Source: Mycobacterium bohemicum DSM 44277 (lineage in GTDB: Bacteria > Actinomycetota > Actinomycetes > Mycobacteriales > Mycobacteriaceae). Taken from it: a stretch of DNA of 64,000 bases. Of the stretch, positions 8,037 through 17,333 are shown piece after piece. The translations under genes and the position numbers were made by a program. The stretch covers positions 1,544,333 to 1,608,332 of the forward strand of contig NZ_CSTD01000001.1 of assembly GCF_001053185.1 (NCBI RefSeq), in the 5' to 3' direction. The notes beneath the pieces were generated by a model, which ran no database searches, had not been told where the DNA came from, and saw only the letters and a list, made by a program, of their open reading frames with translations. How positions within the stretch are numbered: the first letter of the stretch is position 1; every line of letters begins with the position of its first letter.

Positions 8037-9254
8037 CTAGCTCAACCGCTCGAGGATCATCGCCATGCCCTGGCCGCCGCCGACGCACATGGTCTCCAGG
8101 CCGAGCGTCTTGTCGTGGGTCTGCAGGTTGTTGAGCAGCGTGGTCGCGATGCGCGCGCCGGTCATGCCGAACGGGTGACCCAGAGCGATCGCCCCGCCGG
8201 ACACGTTCAGCTTGTCCTCGTCGATGCCCAGCTCGCGGGCCGACCCGAGCACCTGCACCGCGAAGGCCTCGTTGATCTCGAACAGGTCGATGTCGGCGAC
8301 CGACATCCCGGCGCGGGCGAGCGCCCGCTTGGACGCCTCGATCGGGCCCAGGCCCATGATCTCCGGGGACAGGCCGCTGACGCCGGTCGACACGATGCGC
8401 GCCAACGGGGTCAGTCCCAGCTCTTTGGCCTTGGTGTCGCTGGTGATCACCAGCGCGGCGGCGCCGTCGTTGAGCGGGCAGGCGTTGCCCGCGGTCACCG
8501 TGCCGTTGGGCCGGAACACCGGCTTGAGCTCGCTGACCTTCTCGTAGGTGGTCCCGGCCCGCGGGCCATCATCGGTGCTGACGGTGCTGCCGTCGGGCAG
8601 GGTCACGGGCACGATCTCGCGCTCGAAGAACCCGTTCTTGATCGCCTCCTCGGCGCGGTTCTGGCTGCGCACGCCCCAGCGGTCCTGGTCTTCGCGGCTG
8701 ATGCCGGTCAGCAGGGCCACGTTCTCGGCGGTCTGGCCCATCGCGATATAGACGTCGGGCAGGTTCCCGTCGGCGCGCGGGTCGTGCCATTCGTCGGCGC
8801 CGGCGGCCGCGGCGTCCGAGCGCTCCCGGGCCTCGTTGAACAGAGGGTTCTTGGTGTCCGGCCACGAGTCGGCGCTGCCAAAGGCGAAGCGGGACACGGT
8901 CTCCACGCCCGCGGAGATGAACGCGTCGCCCTCGCCCGCCTTGATCGCGTGGAACGCCATCCGGCTGGTCTGCAGCGAGGACGAGCAGTACCGGTTGACG
9001 GTGGTGCCGGGCAGGAAGTCGTAGCCCAGTTCGACGGCCACGGCGCGCGCGATGTTGAACCCGGATTCACCGCCCGGTTGCCCGCAGCCCAGGATGAGGT
9101 CGTCGATCTGGTGCGGGTTGAGGGCGGGCACCTTGTCGAGCGCCGCGCGCACCATCTGGGCGGCCAGGTCGTCGGGCCGCATGCTCGCCAGGGACCCCTT
9201 CATGGCGCGGCCGATCGGCGAGCGAGCGGTTGAGACGATGACGGCTTCGGGCAT
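8037..9254 (-). CDS. fadA3: Acetyl-CoA acyltransferase (thiolase) FadA3
   Basis: 405 aa thiolase, the same length as Rv1074c. It cleaves 3-ketoacyl-CoA with CoA in the last step of beta-oxidation. The nucleophilic Cys is in NRYCSSSLQT (about residue 90), the GHP motif is in GGAIALGHPFGMTGAR (His about 360), and the second catalytic Cys is in CVGGGQGMA near the C-terminus. I place the start at the ATG at 9254, preceded by GGAGGG at spacing 7, not at 9269. It forms a monocistronic unit converging on the BI-1 gene. The chain-length preference is not visible from sequence. Confidence 0.94.
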   Translation of the reverse strand: MPEAVIVSTARSPIGRAMKGSLASMRPDDLAAQMVRAALDKVPALNPHQIDDLILGCGQPGGESGFNIARAVAVELGYDFLPGTTVNRYCSSSLQTSRMAFHAIKAGEGDAFISAGVETVSRFAFGSADSWPDTKNPLFNEARERSDAAAAGADEWHDPRADGNLPDVYIAMGQTAENVALLTGISREDQDRWGVRSQNRAEEAIKNGFFEREIVPVTLPDGSTVSTDDGPRAGTTYEKVSELKPVFRPNGTVTAGNACPLNDGAAALVITSDTKAKELGLTPLARIVSTGVSGLSPEIMGLGPIEASKRALARAGMSVADIDLFEINEAFAVQVLGSARELGIDEDKLNVSGGAIALGHPFGMTGARIATTLLNNLQTHDKTLGLETMCVGGGQGMAMILERLS

Positions 9255-9329
9255 GGGGGTTCCCTCCAAATAATTGCGGGCTCGCGGGCCAGGCGGGTGG
9301 TAGCTCCACTCCGACGGGCCAGAACAAAT

Positions 9330-10307
9330 CTAATCGTTGACCGCGGGGCCGCACGAAGACGGGGTGCGCCCGGCGCTCACCGGGCCCCGCAACAGTCGCG
9401 ACATGATGCTGAGCCGGGTGTGGCGCTGACCCAGCGTCGGATTGGCCGGCGGCACCGGCAAGGTCAGCAGAGGACGCTCGACCTTTTCGCCGAGCGCCTC
9501 GCAGAGCGCGTTCAGCAGCGCGTCGGCGGCGTGCGCATAGGCGATCGCCGAGGGGTGGTAGCCGTCCGCGGAGAACATCGCGTCGCCCATCGCCCGGAAT
9601 TTCGGCGCCAGCAGCTGCGCCAGCGGGACCGGCACGCCGCCGGCCGCCCGCACGGCCGCGGTCTGGGCGCGGCACAGCTGAAGGCAGCGCTCGTGGGCCA
9701 GGGAGCGAAGCGGCTGCGGGATGGCGCCGATGACGCCCAGGTCGGGGCACGTCCCGACGATCACGACCGCGCCGCGGGTGCGCAGCTTGCGAACGGCCAG
9801 GCCGGCGCGCTGGGCCGACTGGCTGATGCCGTTGAGCGCCGTCACGTCGTTGGCGCCGAGCATCAGCACGGCGATGTCCGGCGGCGGGCCCGCCACGAAC
9901 ATCGCGTCCACCTGGCCGCACACGCCTTTGGAGGTGGCGCCGACGATGGCCTTGGTGCTCAGCCGGATGCGTTTGCCGGTCTGCTCGGCGAGCCCGCGCG
10001 CGATCAGCACGCCCGGCACCTCGTCGGCGTGCGTGCAGCCGTAGCCGGTGGCCGTCGAGTCCCCGAAGATCATCAGGTGCAGGTCCGCGGGCACGCCGCG
10101 CCGCCACCGCTCCGGCGGCCCGCCGCCGCGGGTGTACACGCCGTCGGCGCGCGGGGGAACCTCCCACGCCTTCGGGATGACGGTGCGCGCGTGCGTCGCC
10201 TGACCGACCAGCAGGTTGCGTGCGCCCAGGACGGCCGTACCCGTCGAGGCCAGTGCCCCCGCCGTGGCCAGGGCGATCGTCGAACGACGCGGCACCCGGA
10301 TGGTCAC
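9330..10307 (-). CDS. Exported SGNH/GDSL-family hydrolase
   Basis: 325 aa protein like Rv1075c. The N-terminus has RR followed by a hydrophobic segment (residues about 8-32), a signal anchor or cleavable signal. Esterase blocks are in order: I, FGDSTATGYG (catalytic Ser about 80); II, the Gly in GATSKGV; III, GAND; V, DGYHPS with catalytic Asp and His. It is probably a carbohydrate or lipid esterase active outside the membrane. The family-consistent start is the GTG at 10307 (MTIRVPRRST...); the frame stays open to 10391. It is divergent from lipU across an AT-richer gap. Confidence 0.87.
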   Translation of the reverse strand: MTIRVPRRSTIALATAGALASTGTAVLGARNLLVGQATHARTVIPKAWEVPPRADGVYTRGGGPPERWRRGVPADLHLMIFGDSTATGYGCTHADEVPGVLIARGLAEQTGKRIRLSTKAIVGATSKGVCGQVDAMFVAGPPPDIAVLMLGANDVTALNGISQSAQRAGLAVRKLRTRGAVVIVGTCPDLGVIGAIPQPLRSLAHERCLQLCRAQTAAVRAAGGVPVPLAQLLAPKFRAMGDAMFSADGYHPSAIAYAHAADALLNALCEALGEKVERPLLTLPVPPANPTLGQRHTRLSIMSRLLRGPVSAGRTPSSCGPAVND

Positions 10308-10538
10308 GCAGTCCAGTTTAGATCGGCTCGACTGTTTGCGGAGGCGAGTAACGAACAATGTGGTCACGGTGCGAATCAAAAGTGGTATCAAATTAGATTA
10401 TTCAAATGCAGCGCTTAGGAACGCCTGCCAAGCTAAGTTCAACGGATTGGCTGAACGGTTGGGACTCGGGCTGAACCAGACGGTTAGCTGGCTCGTCACA
10501 TGCTATTTCGCACTACAAAGACGTAGAAAGTGTTGAGC

Positions 10539-11606
10539 ATGAGCGCACCGAACAACGTATCCGGTTCGCCCCGGTATGCCGTTCACCAACGTGACATCCT
10601 CAAGGCACGTAGGGTTGAGGCACGCAGATTCGCAATCAGCGACGGCGCACCGGTCGAGGTCCTCGAGTCCGGTCCCAGCGTTGCTGCGCGGGTTGCCACG
10701 CTCGCCGCGCGATGGACGGTCCGGCCCGTTCTGGCCGTCGGCAGCCACGTCCCCAACTTCCCCTGGCCCTGGGGCCTCATCGACCTCGCGGCACGGGTCG
10801 TGCTCCCGGTATCGGCCACCGTCCGCGAGACGGTGAACTTGCGGAACGCTTCCGCGCAGCTGGTGCGCGCCCCCGGTGTGCTGCCCGCCGACGGCACCCG
10901 CCGGGTGATCATCTACCTGCACGGCGGCGCATTCCTGACGTGTGGGGCGAACTCGCACGGCAGGCTGGTCGAGACACTCTCAAAGTTTGCTGATTCGCCC
11001 GTGCTGGTGGTCAACTACCGACTGTTGCCCAAGCATTCGGTTGGCATGGCCCTCGACGACTGCCACGACGGTTACCAATGGTTGCGCCTGCACGGCTTCC
11101 AGCCGGACCAGATCGTGCTGGCCGGCGACTCCGCGGGGGGCTACCTGGCGCTGGCCTTGGCGCAACGCCTGCAGGCCGAGGGCGAGGAGCCCGCCGCGCT
11201 GGTGGCCATCTCGCCACTGCTGCAGCTAGCAAAGGAATTCAAGCAGGCCCACCCGAACATCAACACCGACGCCATGTTCTCCTCCAAGGCGTTCGACGCC
11301 CTCATCGCCCTCGTTGCTGGGGCGGCCCGCAAGAACATCGTCGACGGCAAACCCGAAGAGATCTACGAGCCCTTGGAGCACATCAAGCCGGGATTGCCGC
11401 GGACGCTGATTCACGTGTCGGGGACCGAGGTGTTGCTGCACGACGCGCGGCTGGCGGCGACCAGGCTGGCCGCGGTCGGCGTGCCGGCCGAGGTCCGGGT
11501 GTGGCCGGGGCAGGTGCACGACTTCCAGCTGGCCGCGCCCCTGGTGCCGGAGGCCATGCGTTCGTTGCGTCAGATCGGCGACTACATCCGCGAGGCCACC
11601 GGCTGA
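10539..11606 (+). CDS. lipU: Hormone-sensitive-lipase family esterase LipU
   Basis: 355 aa alpha/beta hydrolase. The HSL motif HGGAF (YLHGGAFLTCG, about 125-135) forms the oxyanion hole; GDSAGG carries the nucleophilic Ser (about 200); the Asp follows SGTEVLLHDA and the His is in GQVHDFQL near the C-terminus, so the triad is complete. It hydrolyses carboxylic esters, probably short or medium acyl chains. Rv1076 is shorter (297 aa as recalled), so the real start may be an internal codon; the ATG at 10539 has only a weak AGAAAG site. 49 bp separate it from cbs. Confidence 0.86.
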   Translation: MSAPNNVSGSPRYAVHQRDILKARRVEARRFAISDGAPVEVLESGPSVAARVATLAARWTVRPVLAVGSHVPNFPWPWGLIDLAARVVLPVSATVRETVNLRNASAQLVRAPGVLPADGTRRVIIYLHGGAFLTCGANSHGRLVETLSKFADSPVLVVNYRLLPKHSVGMALDDCHDGYQWLRLHGFQPDQIVLAGDSAGGYLALALAQRLQAEGEEPAALVAISPLLQLAKEFKQAHPNINTDAMFSSKAFDALIALVAGAARKNIVDGKPEEIYEPLEHIKPGLPRTLIHVSGTEVLLHDARLAATRLAAVGVPAEVRVWPGQVHDFQLAAPLVPEAMRSLRQIGDYIREATG

Positions 11607-11655
11607 CGCACGGCGCGGCTGTGCGCGGCGTGGGGGTCCCTGACACGATGAACGC

Positions 11656-13062
11656 ATGCGGATCGCCCAGCACATCAGTGACCTCATCGGCGGTACGCCG
11701 CTGGTTCGGCTGAACTCCGTCGTCCCCGAAGGCGCCGGCACGGTGGCGGCCAAGATCGAATACCTCAACCCCGGCGGCAGCTCCAAGGATCGCATCGCGG
11801 TGAAGATGATCGACGCCGCCGAGGCGGCCGGGCAGCTCAAGCCGGGCGGCACCATCGTCGAACCGACGTCGGGCAACACCGGGGTCGGGCTGGCGCTCGT
11901 CGCGCAGCGGCGCGGCTACAAGTGCGTGTTCGTGTGCCCCGACAAGGTCAGCGAGGACAAGCGCAACGTGCTGATGGCGTACGGCGCCGAGGTCGTCGTG
12001 TGCCCGACAGCGGTGCCGCCGGACGACCCGGACAGCTACTACAGCGTCTCCGACCGGCTGGTCTCCGAGATCGAGGGCGCCTGGAAACCCGATCAGTACG
12101 CCAACCCGCAAGGACCGGCGAGCCACTACGCCACCACCGGTCCGGAGGTGTGGGCCGACACCGACGGCAAGGTCACCCATTTCGTGGCCGGCATCGGCAC
12201 CGGCGGCACCATCACGGGCGCGGGCCGCTTCTTGAAAGAGGTGTCCGGGGGCGCGGTGCGCATCGTTGGCGCCGACCCGGAGGGCTCGGTGTATTCCGGC
12301 GGCAGCGGCCGGCCCTACCTGGTCGAGGGCGTCGGCGAGGATTTCTGGCCGGACGCCTACGACCGGACCGTTCCCGACGAGGTCATCGCGGTCTCCGACT
12401 CGGACTCGTTCGACATGACGCGGCGGCTGGCCCGCGAAGAAGCCATGCTCGTCGGCGGGTCGTGCGGGATGGCGGTGGTGGCCGCGCTCAAAGTCGCGGA
12501 GCGGGCCGGCCCCGACTCGCTGGTCGTGGTCCTGCTGCCCGACGGCGGCCGCGGTTACATGTCGAAGATCTTCAACGACGCGTGGATGTCGTCGTACGGG
12601 TTCCTGCGCAGCCGCCTGGACGGGTCGACCCAGCAGTCGACGGTCGGCGACGTGCTCCGCGACAAGTCCGGCGCGCTGCCCGCCCTGGTGCACACCCACC
12701 CCGCCGAGACGGTTCGCGATGCGATCGGGATCCTGCGCGAGTACGGGGTGTCCCAGATGCCGGTGGTCGGCGCCGAGCCGCCGGTGATGGCCGGCGAGGT
12801 CGCCGGCAGCGTCTCGGAGCGCGAGCTGCTGTCCGCCGTCTTCGAGGGCCGCGCCAAGCTGGCCGACGCCGTGTCCCAGCACATGAGCCCACCGCTGCCG
12901 CTGATCGGTGCCGGCGAGTTGGTCGGTGCGGCGGGCAAGGCGCTGCGGGACTGGGACGCGCTGATGGTGGTGGAGGAAGGCAAGCCCGTCGGCGTCATCA
13001 CCCGCTATGACCTGCTGGGATTCCTCTCGGAAGGCCCGCGGGGCCTGGCCGGGCGACGGTAG
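11656..13062 (+). CDS. cbs: Cystathionine beta-synthase
   Basis: 468 aa PLP enzyme that condenses homocysteine and serine to cystathionine, the first step of reverse transsulfuration; it fits Rv1077. The PLP lysine is in GGSSKDRIAV (about Lys45), the substrate loop is TSGNTG (about 75-80), and the phosphate-binding glycine loop is GIGTGGTITG. Residues about 335-465 form a pair of CBS domains (PALVHTHPAETVRDAIGILRE..., MSPPLPLIGAGE...), the regulatory Bateman module. Only 13 residues remain after the second CBS domain. With metB 0.9 kb downstream it makes a local sulfur amino acid cluster interrupted by pra. Confidence 0.94.
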   Translation: MRIAQHISDLIGGTPLVRLNSVVPEGAGTVAAKIEYLNPGGSSKDRIAVKMIDAAEAAGQLKPGGTIVEPTSGNTGVGLALVAQRRGYKCVFVCPDKVSEDKRNVLMAYGAEVVVCPTAVPPDDPDSYYSVSDRLVSEIEGAWKPDQYANPQGPASHYATTGPEVWADTDGKVTHFVAGIGTGGTITGAGRFLKEVSGGAVRIVGADPEGSVYSGGSGRPYLVEGVGEDFWPDAYDRTVPDEVIAVSDSDSFDMTRRLAREEAMLVGGSCGMAVVAALKVAERAGPDSLVVVLLPDGGRGYMSKIFNDAWMSSYGFLRSRLDGSTQQSTVGDVLRDKSGALPALVHTHPAETVRDAIGILREYGVSQMPVVGAEPPVMAGEVAGSVSERELLSAVFEGRAKLADAVSQHMSPPLPLIGAGELVGAAGKALRDWDALMVVEEGKPVGVITRYDLLGFLSEGPRGLAGRR

Positions 13063-13152
13063 CGACGCCGGGCGCGCACCTCCCGCGCGGGGACGTTGCT
13101 CAGGTACTGTAATGCGGCCGAGTTCAGCCAATCCGCCACTGGAAGGGTTGCA

Positions 13153-13938
13153 ATGACCGAAGAACCGCGCCCCGGCGGCGCATTCCCGCCCAATCCCTCG
13201 CCGTACCCCGAGGCGCAGCCGACCCCGCCCAGTTTTTCGCCGTACCCCGAGGCGCAACCGACCCCGCCCTCGGCACCCCCGCCGTCCCCCGAGGCGCCCC
13301 CACCACGACCGCCAGACCCCCCCCCCCCCCCGCCGCCGGGCGGGGGTTCCTACCCGCCCCCTCCGCCCCCGCCGGGCGGGGGCTCCTACCCGCCGCCCCC
13401 GCCGTCGTCGGGCGGCTACGCCCCGCCGCCGCCCGGGCCGGCGATCCGCACCCTGCCGACCGAGTCCTACGCGCCGTGGCTCACCCGCGCGCTCGCGTTC
13501 GTGATCGACTACGCGCCGTACGCCGTCGTGTTGGGCATCGGTTCCCTGCTGTTTTTCAGCCTCACGCAGCGTTCGTGCGTCACCGATATCACCCAGTACG
13601 ACGTCACCCAGGTCTGCGCCGACCAGCCCACGGTGATCGGGCAGCTGTTGCAGTGGGCGGCGAACCTGCTGGGGCTGGCCTACCTGGTCTGGAACTACGG
13701 TTACCGCCAGGGCACCACCGGGTCGAGCCTGGGCAAGTCGGCGATGAAGATCAAGGTGGTCAGCGAGGTCACCGGCCAGCCCATCGGTTTCGGCATGTCG
13801 GTGGTACGCCAGCTCGCCCACTTCGTCGACGCGATCATCTGCTTCATCGGTTTCCTTTTTCCGCTGTGGGATTCCAAACGGCAGACGCTGGCCGACAAGA
13901 TCATGACGACGGTGGTCCTGCCGATCCAGGAGGGGTGA
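13153..13938 (+). CDS. pra: Proline-rich antigen homologue Pra, RDD family
   Basis: 261 aa membrane protein, like the M. leprae 36-kDa proline-rich antigen and Rv1078. Residues 1-100 are almost entirely Pro/Gly/Ser repeats, including two SPYPEAQPTPPS units and GGGSYPPPPPPP blocks. The C-terminal half is an RDD domain with three to four transmembrane helices (RALAFVIDYAPYAVVLGIG..., GTTGSSLGKSAMKIKV...). GGAAGGG sits 5 bp before the ATG at 13153. The Pro codons 56-60 are written as an uninterrupted run of 15 C (13317-13331), a slippage-prone tract inside the frame. The function is unknown; it is surface exposed and antigenic in pathogens. Confidence 0.9.
   Translation: MTEEPRPGGAFPPNPSPYPEAQPTPPSFSPYPEAQPTPPSAPPPSPEAPPPRPPDPPPPPPPGGGSYPPPPPPPGGGSYPPPPPSSGGYAPPPPGPAIRTLPTESYAPWLTRALAFVIDYAPYAVVLGIGSLLFFSLTQRSCVTDITQYDVTQVCADQPTVIGQLLQWAANLLGLAYLVWNYGYRQGTTGSSLGKSAMKIKVVSEVTGQPIGFGMSVVRQLAHFVDAIICFIGFLFPLWDSKRQTLADKIMTTVVLPIQEG
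13198..13269. repeat. 33-bp imperfect direct repeat in pra
   Basis: 13198-13230 and 13237-13269 differ at one base and encode the two SPYPEAQPTPP units of the proline-rich N-terminus; the period is 39 bp. Confidence 0.8.
13317..13331 (+). repeat. Homopolymer of 15 C inside the pra reading frame
   Basis: Fifteen consecutive C encode consecutive prolines. A change of one base would shift the downstream RDD membrane domain out of frame, so the tract could act as a phase switch or be a site of sequencing error. Confidence 0.9.
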
Positions 13939-13955
13939 CGGCTCGGGGCGGTCAC

Positions 13956-13961
13956 TAGGCT
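13956..13961 (+). promoter_or_regulatory. -10-like element of metB
   Basis: TAGGCT matches TANNNT and ends 8 nt before the metB ATG with no clear Shine-Dalgarno sequence, so the transcript is probably leaderless or nearly so. Confidence 0.4.
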
Positions 13962-13969
13962 GATCGTCG

Positions 13970-15139
13970 ATGAGCGAGGACCGACGCCACGAGTTCACCG
14001 GGCTGGCGACCAAGGCGATCCACGCCGGCTACCCGCCGGACCCGGCGACCGGGGCGGTCAACACCCCGATCTATGCGAGCAGCACGTTCGCCCAGGACGG
14101 TGTCGGGGGGCTGCGGGGCGGGTTCGAGTACGCGCGCACCGGCAACCCGACCCGGGCGGCGCTCGAGGCGGCGCTCGCCGCCGTCGAGGCCGGGGCGTAC
14201 GGGCGGGCGTTCGCGTCGGGGATGGCGGCCACCGACTGCGCCCTGCGCGCGATGCTGCGCCCCGGCGACCACCTGGTGATCCCCAACGACGCCTACGGCG
14301 GCACCTTCCGGCTGATCGACAAGGTCTTCACGGGGTGGAACGTCGAGTACACGCCGGCGGCGCTGTCCGACCTGGACGCCGTGCGCGCCGCGATCACCCC
14401 CCGGACCCGGCTGATCTGGGTCGAGACGCCGACCAATCCGCTGCTGACCATCGCCGATATCGGGGCGATCGCCGAACTGGCCGCAACACATCAGGCAAAG
14501 GTGTTGGTGGACAACACCTTTGCCTCGCCCGCCCTGCAGCAGCCGCTGACGCTGGGCGCCGACGTCGTCCTGCACTCGACCACGAAGTACATCGGCGGGC
14601 ACTCCGACGTGGTCGGCGGCGCGCTGGTGACCAACGATCGGGATTTGGACGACGCGTTCGGCTTCCTGCAGAACGGGGCCGGCGCGGTTCCCGGTCCGTT
14701 CGACGCCTACCTGACGATGCGGGGGCTCAAGACGCTGGTGCTGCGGATGCAGCGGCACAGCGAGAACGCCATGGCCGTCGCGGAGTTCCTCGCCGGGCAT
14801 CCGTCCGTCGGGGCCGTCCTGTATCCGGGCCTGCCCGGCCATCCCGGCCACTCGATCGCCGCGCGGCAGATGCGCGACTTCGGGGGCATGGTGTCGGTCC
14901 GCATGCGCGGCGGTCGCCGGGCCGCCGAGCAGCTGTGCGCCGGCACCAGGGTGTTCATCCTGGCCGAATCGCTGGGCGGGGTCGAGTCGCTGATCGAACT
15001 GCCCAGCGCCATGACCCACGCGTCGACGGCCGGCTCCCAGTTGGAGGTGCCCGACGACCTGGTGCGGCTCTCGGTCGGAATCGAGGACGTCGCCGACCTC
15101 ATTGCCGACCTGGATCAGGCGCTTGCGCGCGCCGGATAA
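13970..15139 (+). CDS. metB: Cystathionine gamma-synthase / gamma-lyase family MetB
   Basis: 389 aa Cys/Met-metabolism PLP enzyme, like Rv1079. It has YARTGNPTR at about 48-56, the PLP-binding Lys in LHSTTKYIGGHSD (about 205), and the C-terminal LIELPSAMTHAS segment typical of the family. It makes cystathionine from an activated homoserine and cysteine, or works in the reverse transsulfuration direction after Cbs; sequence alone cannot separate the two. It is followed by a short hairpin overlapping its stop and then by convergent greA. Confidence 0.93.
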   Translation: MSEDRRHEFTGLATKAIHAGYPPDPATGAVNTPIYASSTFAQDGVGGLRGGFEYARTGNPTRAALEAALAAVEAGAYGRAFASGMAATDCALRAMLRPGDHLVIPNDAYGGTFRLIDKVFTGWNVEYTPAALSDLDAVRAAITPRTRLIWVETPTNPLLTIADIGAIAELAATHQAKVLVDNTFASPALQQPLTLGADVVLHSTTKYIGGHSDVVGGALVTNDRDLDDAFGFLQNGAGAVPGPFDAYLTMRGLKTLVLRMQRHSENAMAVAEFLAGHPSVGAVLYPGLPGHPGHSIAARQMRDFGGMVSVRMRGGRRAAEQLCAGTRVFILAESLGGVESLIELPSAMTHASTAGSQLEVPDDLVRLSVGIEDVADLIADLDQALARAG

Positions 15140-15145
15140 TCCGGC
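15131..15145. terminator. Short hairpin at the metB stop
   Basis: GCCGGA-TAA-TCCGGC forms a 6-bp stem whose loop is the metB stop codon, between convergent metB and greA. There is no T-tract, so it is at best a weak terminator. Confidence 0.3.
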
Positions 15146-15208
15146 GACGCGACACGCCGCTGAACCGTCGCCGCACGCACGCTCGCGGCCGGCTGGCGGC
15201 GGAAAAGC

Positions 15209-15703
15209 TCAGGAGTGGTAGGGCTCCGCGCTGACCAGCGTGACCTCGACGGTATTGCCGTTGGGCACCACGTAGCTGCGCGTCTCGCCCACCTTGGCGT
15301 CGATCAGGGCGCCGCCCAGGGGTGAATTCGGCGAGTAGACCTCGAGCTTGCCGTCGTTGATGCCCTCCTGGCGGGTGGCGATCAGGAAGGTCTCGGTGTC
15401 GGACTTGTCGCCGTTGTAGTAGACCTTCACCACCGATCCGGGCAGCGCGACGCCGGACTGCTTGGGCGCCTCGCCGACCTTGGCGTTGTTCAGCAGGTCC
15501 TGCAGCTGGCGAATCCGGGCCTCTTGCTGGCCCTGCTCCTCGCGGGCGGCGTGGTAGCCGCCGTTCTCGCGCAGGTCGCCTTCCTCGCGGCGATCGTTGA
15601 TTTCGGCGGCGATGACCGGACGATTGGCGATCAACTGGTCGAGCTCGGCCTTGAGTCGGTCATGTGACTCCTGGGTCAGCCAGGTCACTTGAGTGTCCGT
15701 CAT
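15209..15703 (-). CDS. greA: Transcription elongation factor GreA
   Basis: 164 aa, the same as Rv1080c. GreA enters the RNA polymerase secondary channel and stimulates cleavage of backtracked RNA. The N-terminal coiled coil (about 5-80) carries the acidic tip in [17 protein letters not shown], and the C-terminal FKBP-like domain contains [17 protein letters not shown]. It starts at the ATG at 15703, with GAGGAG about 10 bp upstream. It lies convergent to metB and tandem with the DUF4307 gene upstream. Confidence 0.96.
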   Translation of the reverse strand: MTDTQVTWLTQESHDRLKAELDQLIANRPVIAAEINDRREEGDLRENGGYHAAREEQGQQEARIRQLQDLLNNAKVGEAPKQSGVALPGSVVKVYYNGDKSDTETFLIATRQEGINDGKLEVYSPNSPLGGALIDAKVGETRSYVVPNGNTVEVTLVSAEPYHS

Positions 15704-15924
15704 CTCGTCGTGCTCCTCGTGGTCGATCGCAGTATTCGTCGTTCCGCGCAGCGCGAAAGCCTCCGCAGCCCTGACGGGTTGCCCGGTCCTCCCCGCGTGC
15801 TGCCGCTCGGATCGCTCGGGCCATTAATGCAGCAATACACGGTCCCAGTCGGAACCGTGCATTCACTCATGTTACCACCGCGCAAACATTCGATGACTCG
15901 ATTTGCGCATCCGGCCTCGTGCGG

Positions 15925-16359
15925 TCAGGAAGGGCGCAGGTAGCCGGGTACGTCGGCCCCGCAGCCGTAGATGTCGGCCATCACTGGCCGCTGGGAGGAC
16001 TTGACGGTGGTCGTGACCTGCACCGTGGACTGGGTCGCCGGCGGGACCAGCACCTCCCGCCGGCCGGTCTCGCTGCCGTCGGCCGCCTTGACCCGCACGA
16101 TGCAGTCCACCGGCCGCGACGGGTCGGATCGCGTCACGCTGATGGTTACCGACGCCGTCTCGTCGTCGATCACCCGGTAGCCGGCCAACGAGCCCGACAC
16201 GCTACTGGTGCCCAGCCGTTGATAGCCGAGGACCGCGACGCCGATGCCCGCCACAACCGCCAGCGCCGCGGCGGCGATGGCCAGCCGGCGGCGGGAGCGC
16301 GGCGACATCCGCGGACGCCCGTAGCGGGCCGGGGGACGGGGAATGGCGGTCTCGGTCAT
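15925..16359 (-). CDS. DUF4307 membrane-anchored protein
   Basis: 144 aa, the same length as Rv1081c. A basic Pro/Arg-rich cytosolic N-terminus (1-26) is followed by a single transmembrane segment (about 27-46, [20 protein letters not shown]) and an extracytoplasmic beta-rich domain with two cysteines (DCIVRV and IYGCGAD) that could pair. The function is unknown; DUF4307 proteins are conserved next to greA and mca in mycobacteria. It is divergent from mca across about 100 bp. Confidence 0.85.
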   Translation of the reverse strand: MTETAIPRPPARYGRPRMSPRSRRRLAIAAAALAVVAGIGVAVLGYQRLGTSSVSGSLAGYRVIDDETASVTISVTRSDPSRPVDCIVRVKAADGSETGRREVLVPPATQSTVQVTTTVKSSQRPVMADIYGCGADVPGYLRPS

Positions 16360-16419
16360 GCCTGGTATGCCTGGGTGGTGGGCTGCCGAGGGCGGGCAGC
16401 GGTCGCAGGACTGGAATTA

Positions 16420-16425
16420 TAGGGT
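16420..16425 (+). promoter_or_regulatory. -10 element upstream of mca
   Basis: TAGGGT within TTATAGGGT fits TANNNT. A start near 16432 would give a leader of about 29 nt containing AAGGGGG (16450-16456) just before the GTG of mca. Confidence 0.4.
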
Positions 16426-16460
16426 CAGACCGGCCGACCATCAGACCGACAAGGGGGCTC

Positions 16461-17333
16461 GTGAGCGAACTGCGCTTGATGGCTGTGCACGCCCACCCCG
16501 ACGACGAGTCCAGCAAGGGCGCGGCCACCCTCGCCCGCTACGCGGCGGAAGGGCACCGCGTCATGGTGGTGACCCTGACCGGGGGCGAGCGCGGCGACAT
16601 TCTCAACCCGGCGATGGACCTGCCCGACGTGCTGGAACACATGGCCGAGATCCGCCGGGACGAGATGGCCAAGGCCGCCGAGATTCTCGGGGTGGAGCAC
16701 ACGTGGCTCGGCTTCGTCGACTCCGGGCTGCCCCAGGGCGACCCGCCGCCGCCGCTGCCGGAGGGTTGCTTCGCGCTGGTGCCGCTGGAGGAGTCGGTCA
16801 GGGCGCTCGTGCGGGTCGTGCGGGAGTTCCGCCCGCACTTGATCACCACCTACGACGAGAACGGCGGCTACCCGCATCCCGACCACATCCGCTGCCACCA
16901 GGTGTCGATCGGCGCCTTCGAGGCGGCCGGCGACTACCGGCAATTCCCCGACGCCGGCGAGCCGTGGACGGTGTCCAAGCTCTACTACATCCACGGCTTC
17001 CTGCGGGCCCGGATGCAGTTGCTGCACGACGAGGCCGTCAAACACGGGCACGAAGCCCCGTTCAAGAAGTGGCTCGAGCATTGGGATCCCAAGCACGACC
17101 CGTTCGAGTCGCGGGTGACCACGCGCGTGGAGTGCTCGGCCTACTTCGGCCAGCGCGACGACGCCCTGCGCGCGCACGCCACCCAGATCGACCCCAACCA
17201 TGACTTCTTCGCCGCCCCCATCGAATGGCAGCAACGGCTTTGGCCCACCGAGGAATTCGAACTGGCACGCTCCCGGGTTCCGGTCCGGCTGCCCGAGGAC
17301 GACCTGTTCGCCGGAATCGAGAACGACGGGTGA
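16461..17333 (+). CDS. mca: Mycothiol S-conjugate amidase Mca
   Basis: 290 aa zinc amidase that cleaves mycothiol S-conjugates of electrophiles and drugs into a mercapturic acid and GlcN-Ins. Zinc ligands are visible in [13 protein letters not shown] (His13, Asp16) near the N-terminus and [13 protein letters not shown] (about 135-147). It has the length and C-terminal region of Mca (Rv1082) rather than of the deacetylase MshB. It starts at the GTG at 16461 after AAGGGGG. Its stop overlaps the next start by GTGA, so it heads a three-gene unit. Confidence 0.95.
   Translation: MSELRLMAVHAHPDDESSKGAATLARYAAEGHRVMVVTLTGGERGDILNPAMDLPDVLEHMAEIRRDEMAKAAEILGVEHTWLGFVDSGLPQGDPPPPLPEGCFALVPLEESVRALVRVVREFRPHLITTYDENGGYPHPDHIRCHQVSIGAFEAAGDYRQFPDAGEPWTVSKLYYIHGFLRARMQLLHDEAVKHGHEAPFKKWLEHWDPKHDPFESRVTTRVECSAYFGQRDDALRAHATQIDPNHDFFAAPIEWQQRLWPTEEFELARSRVPVRLPEDDLFAGIENDG

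Noticed and set aside
11383..14013. 876-codon open frame on the minus strand across cbs and pra
   Set aside because: It is antisense to two clearly recognised genes, has no domain, and its residue content (Arg/Gly/His/Asp) is that of a shadow of GC-rich codons.
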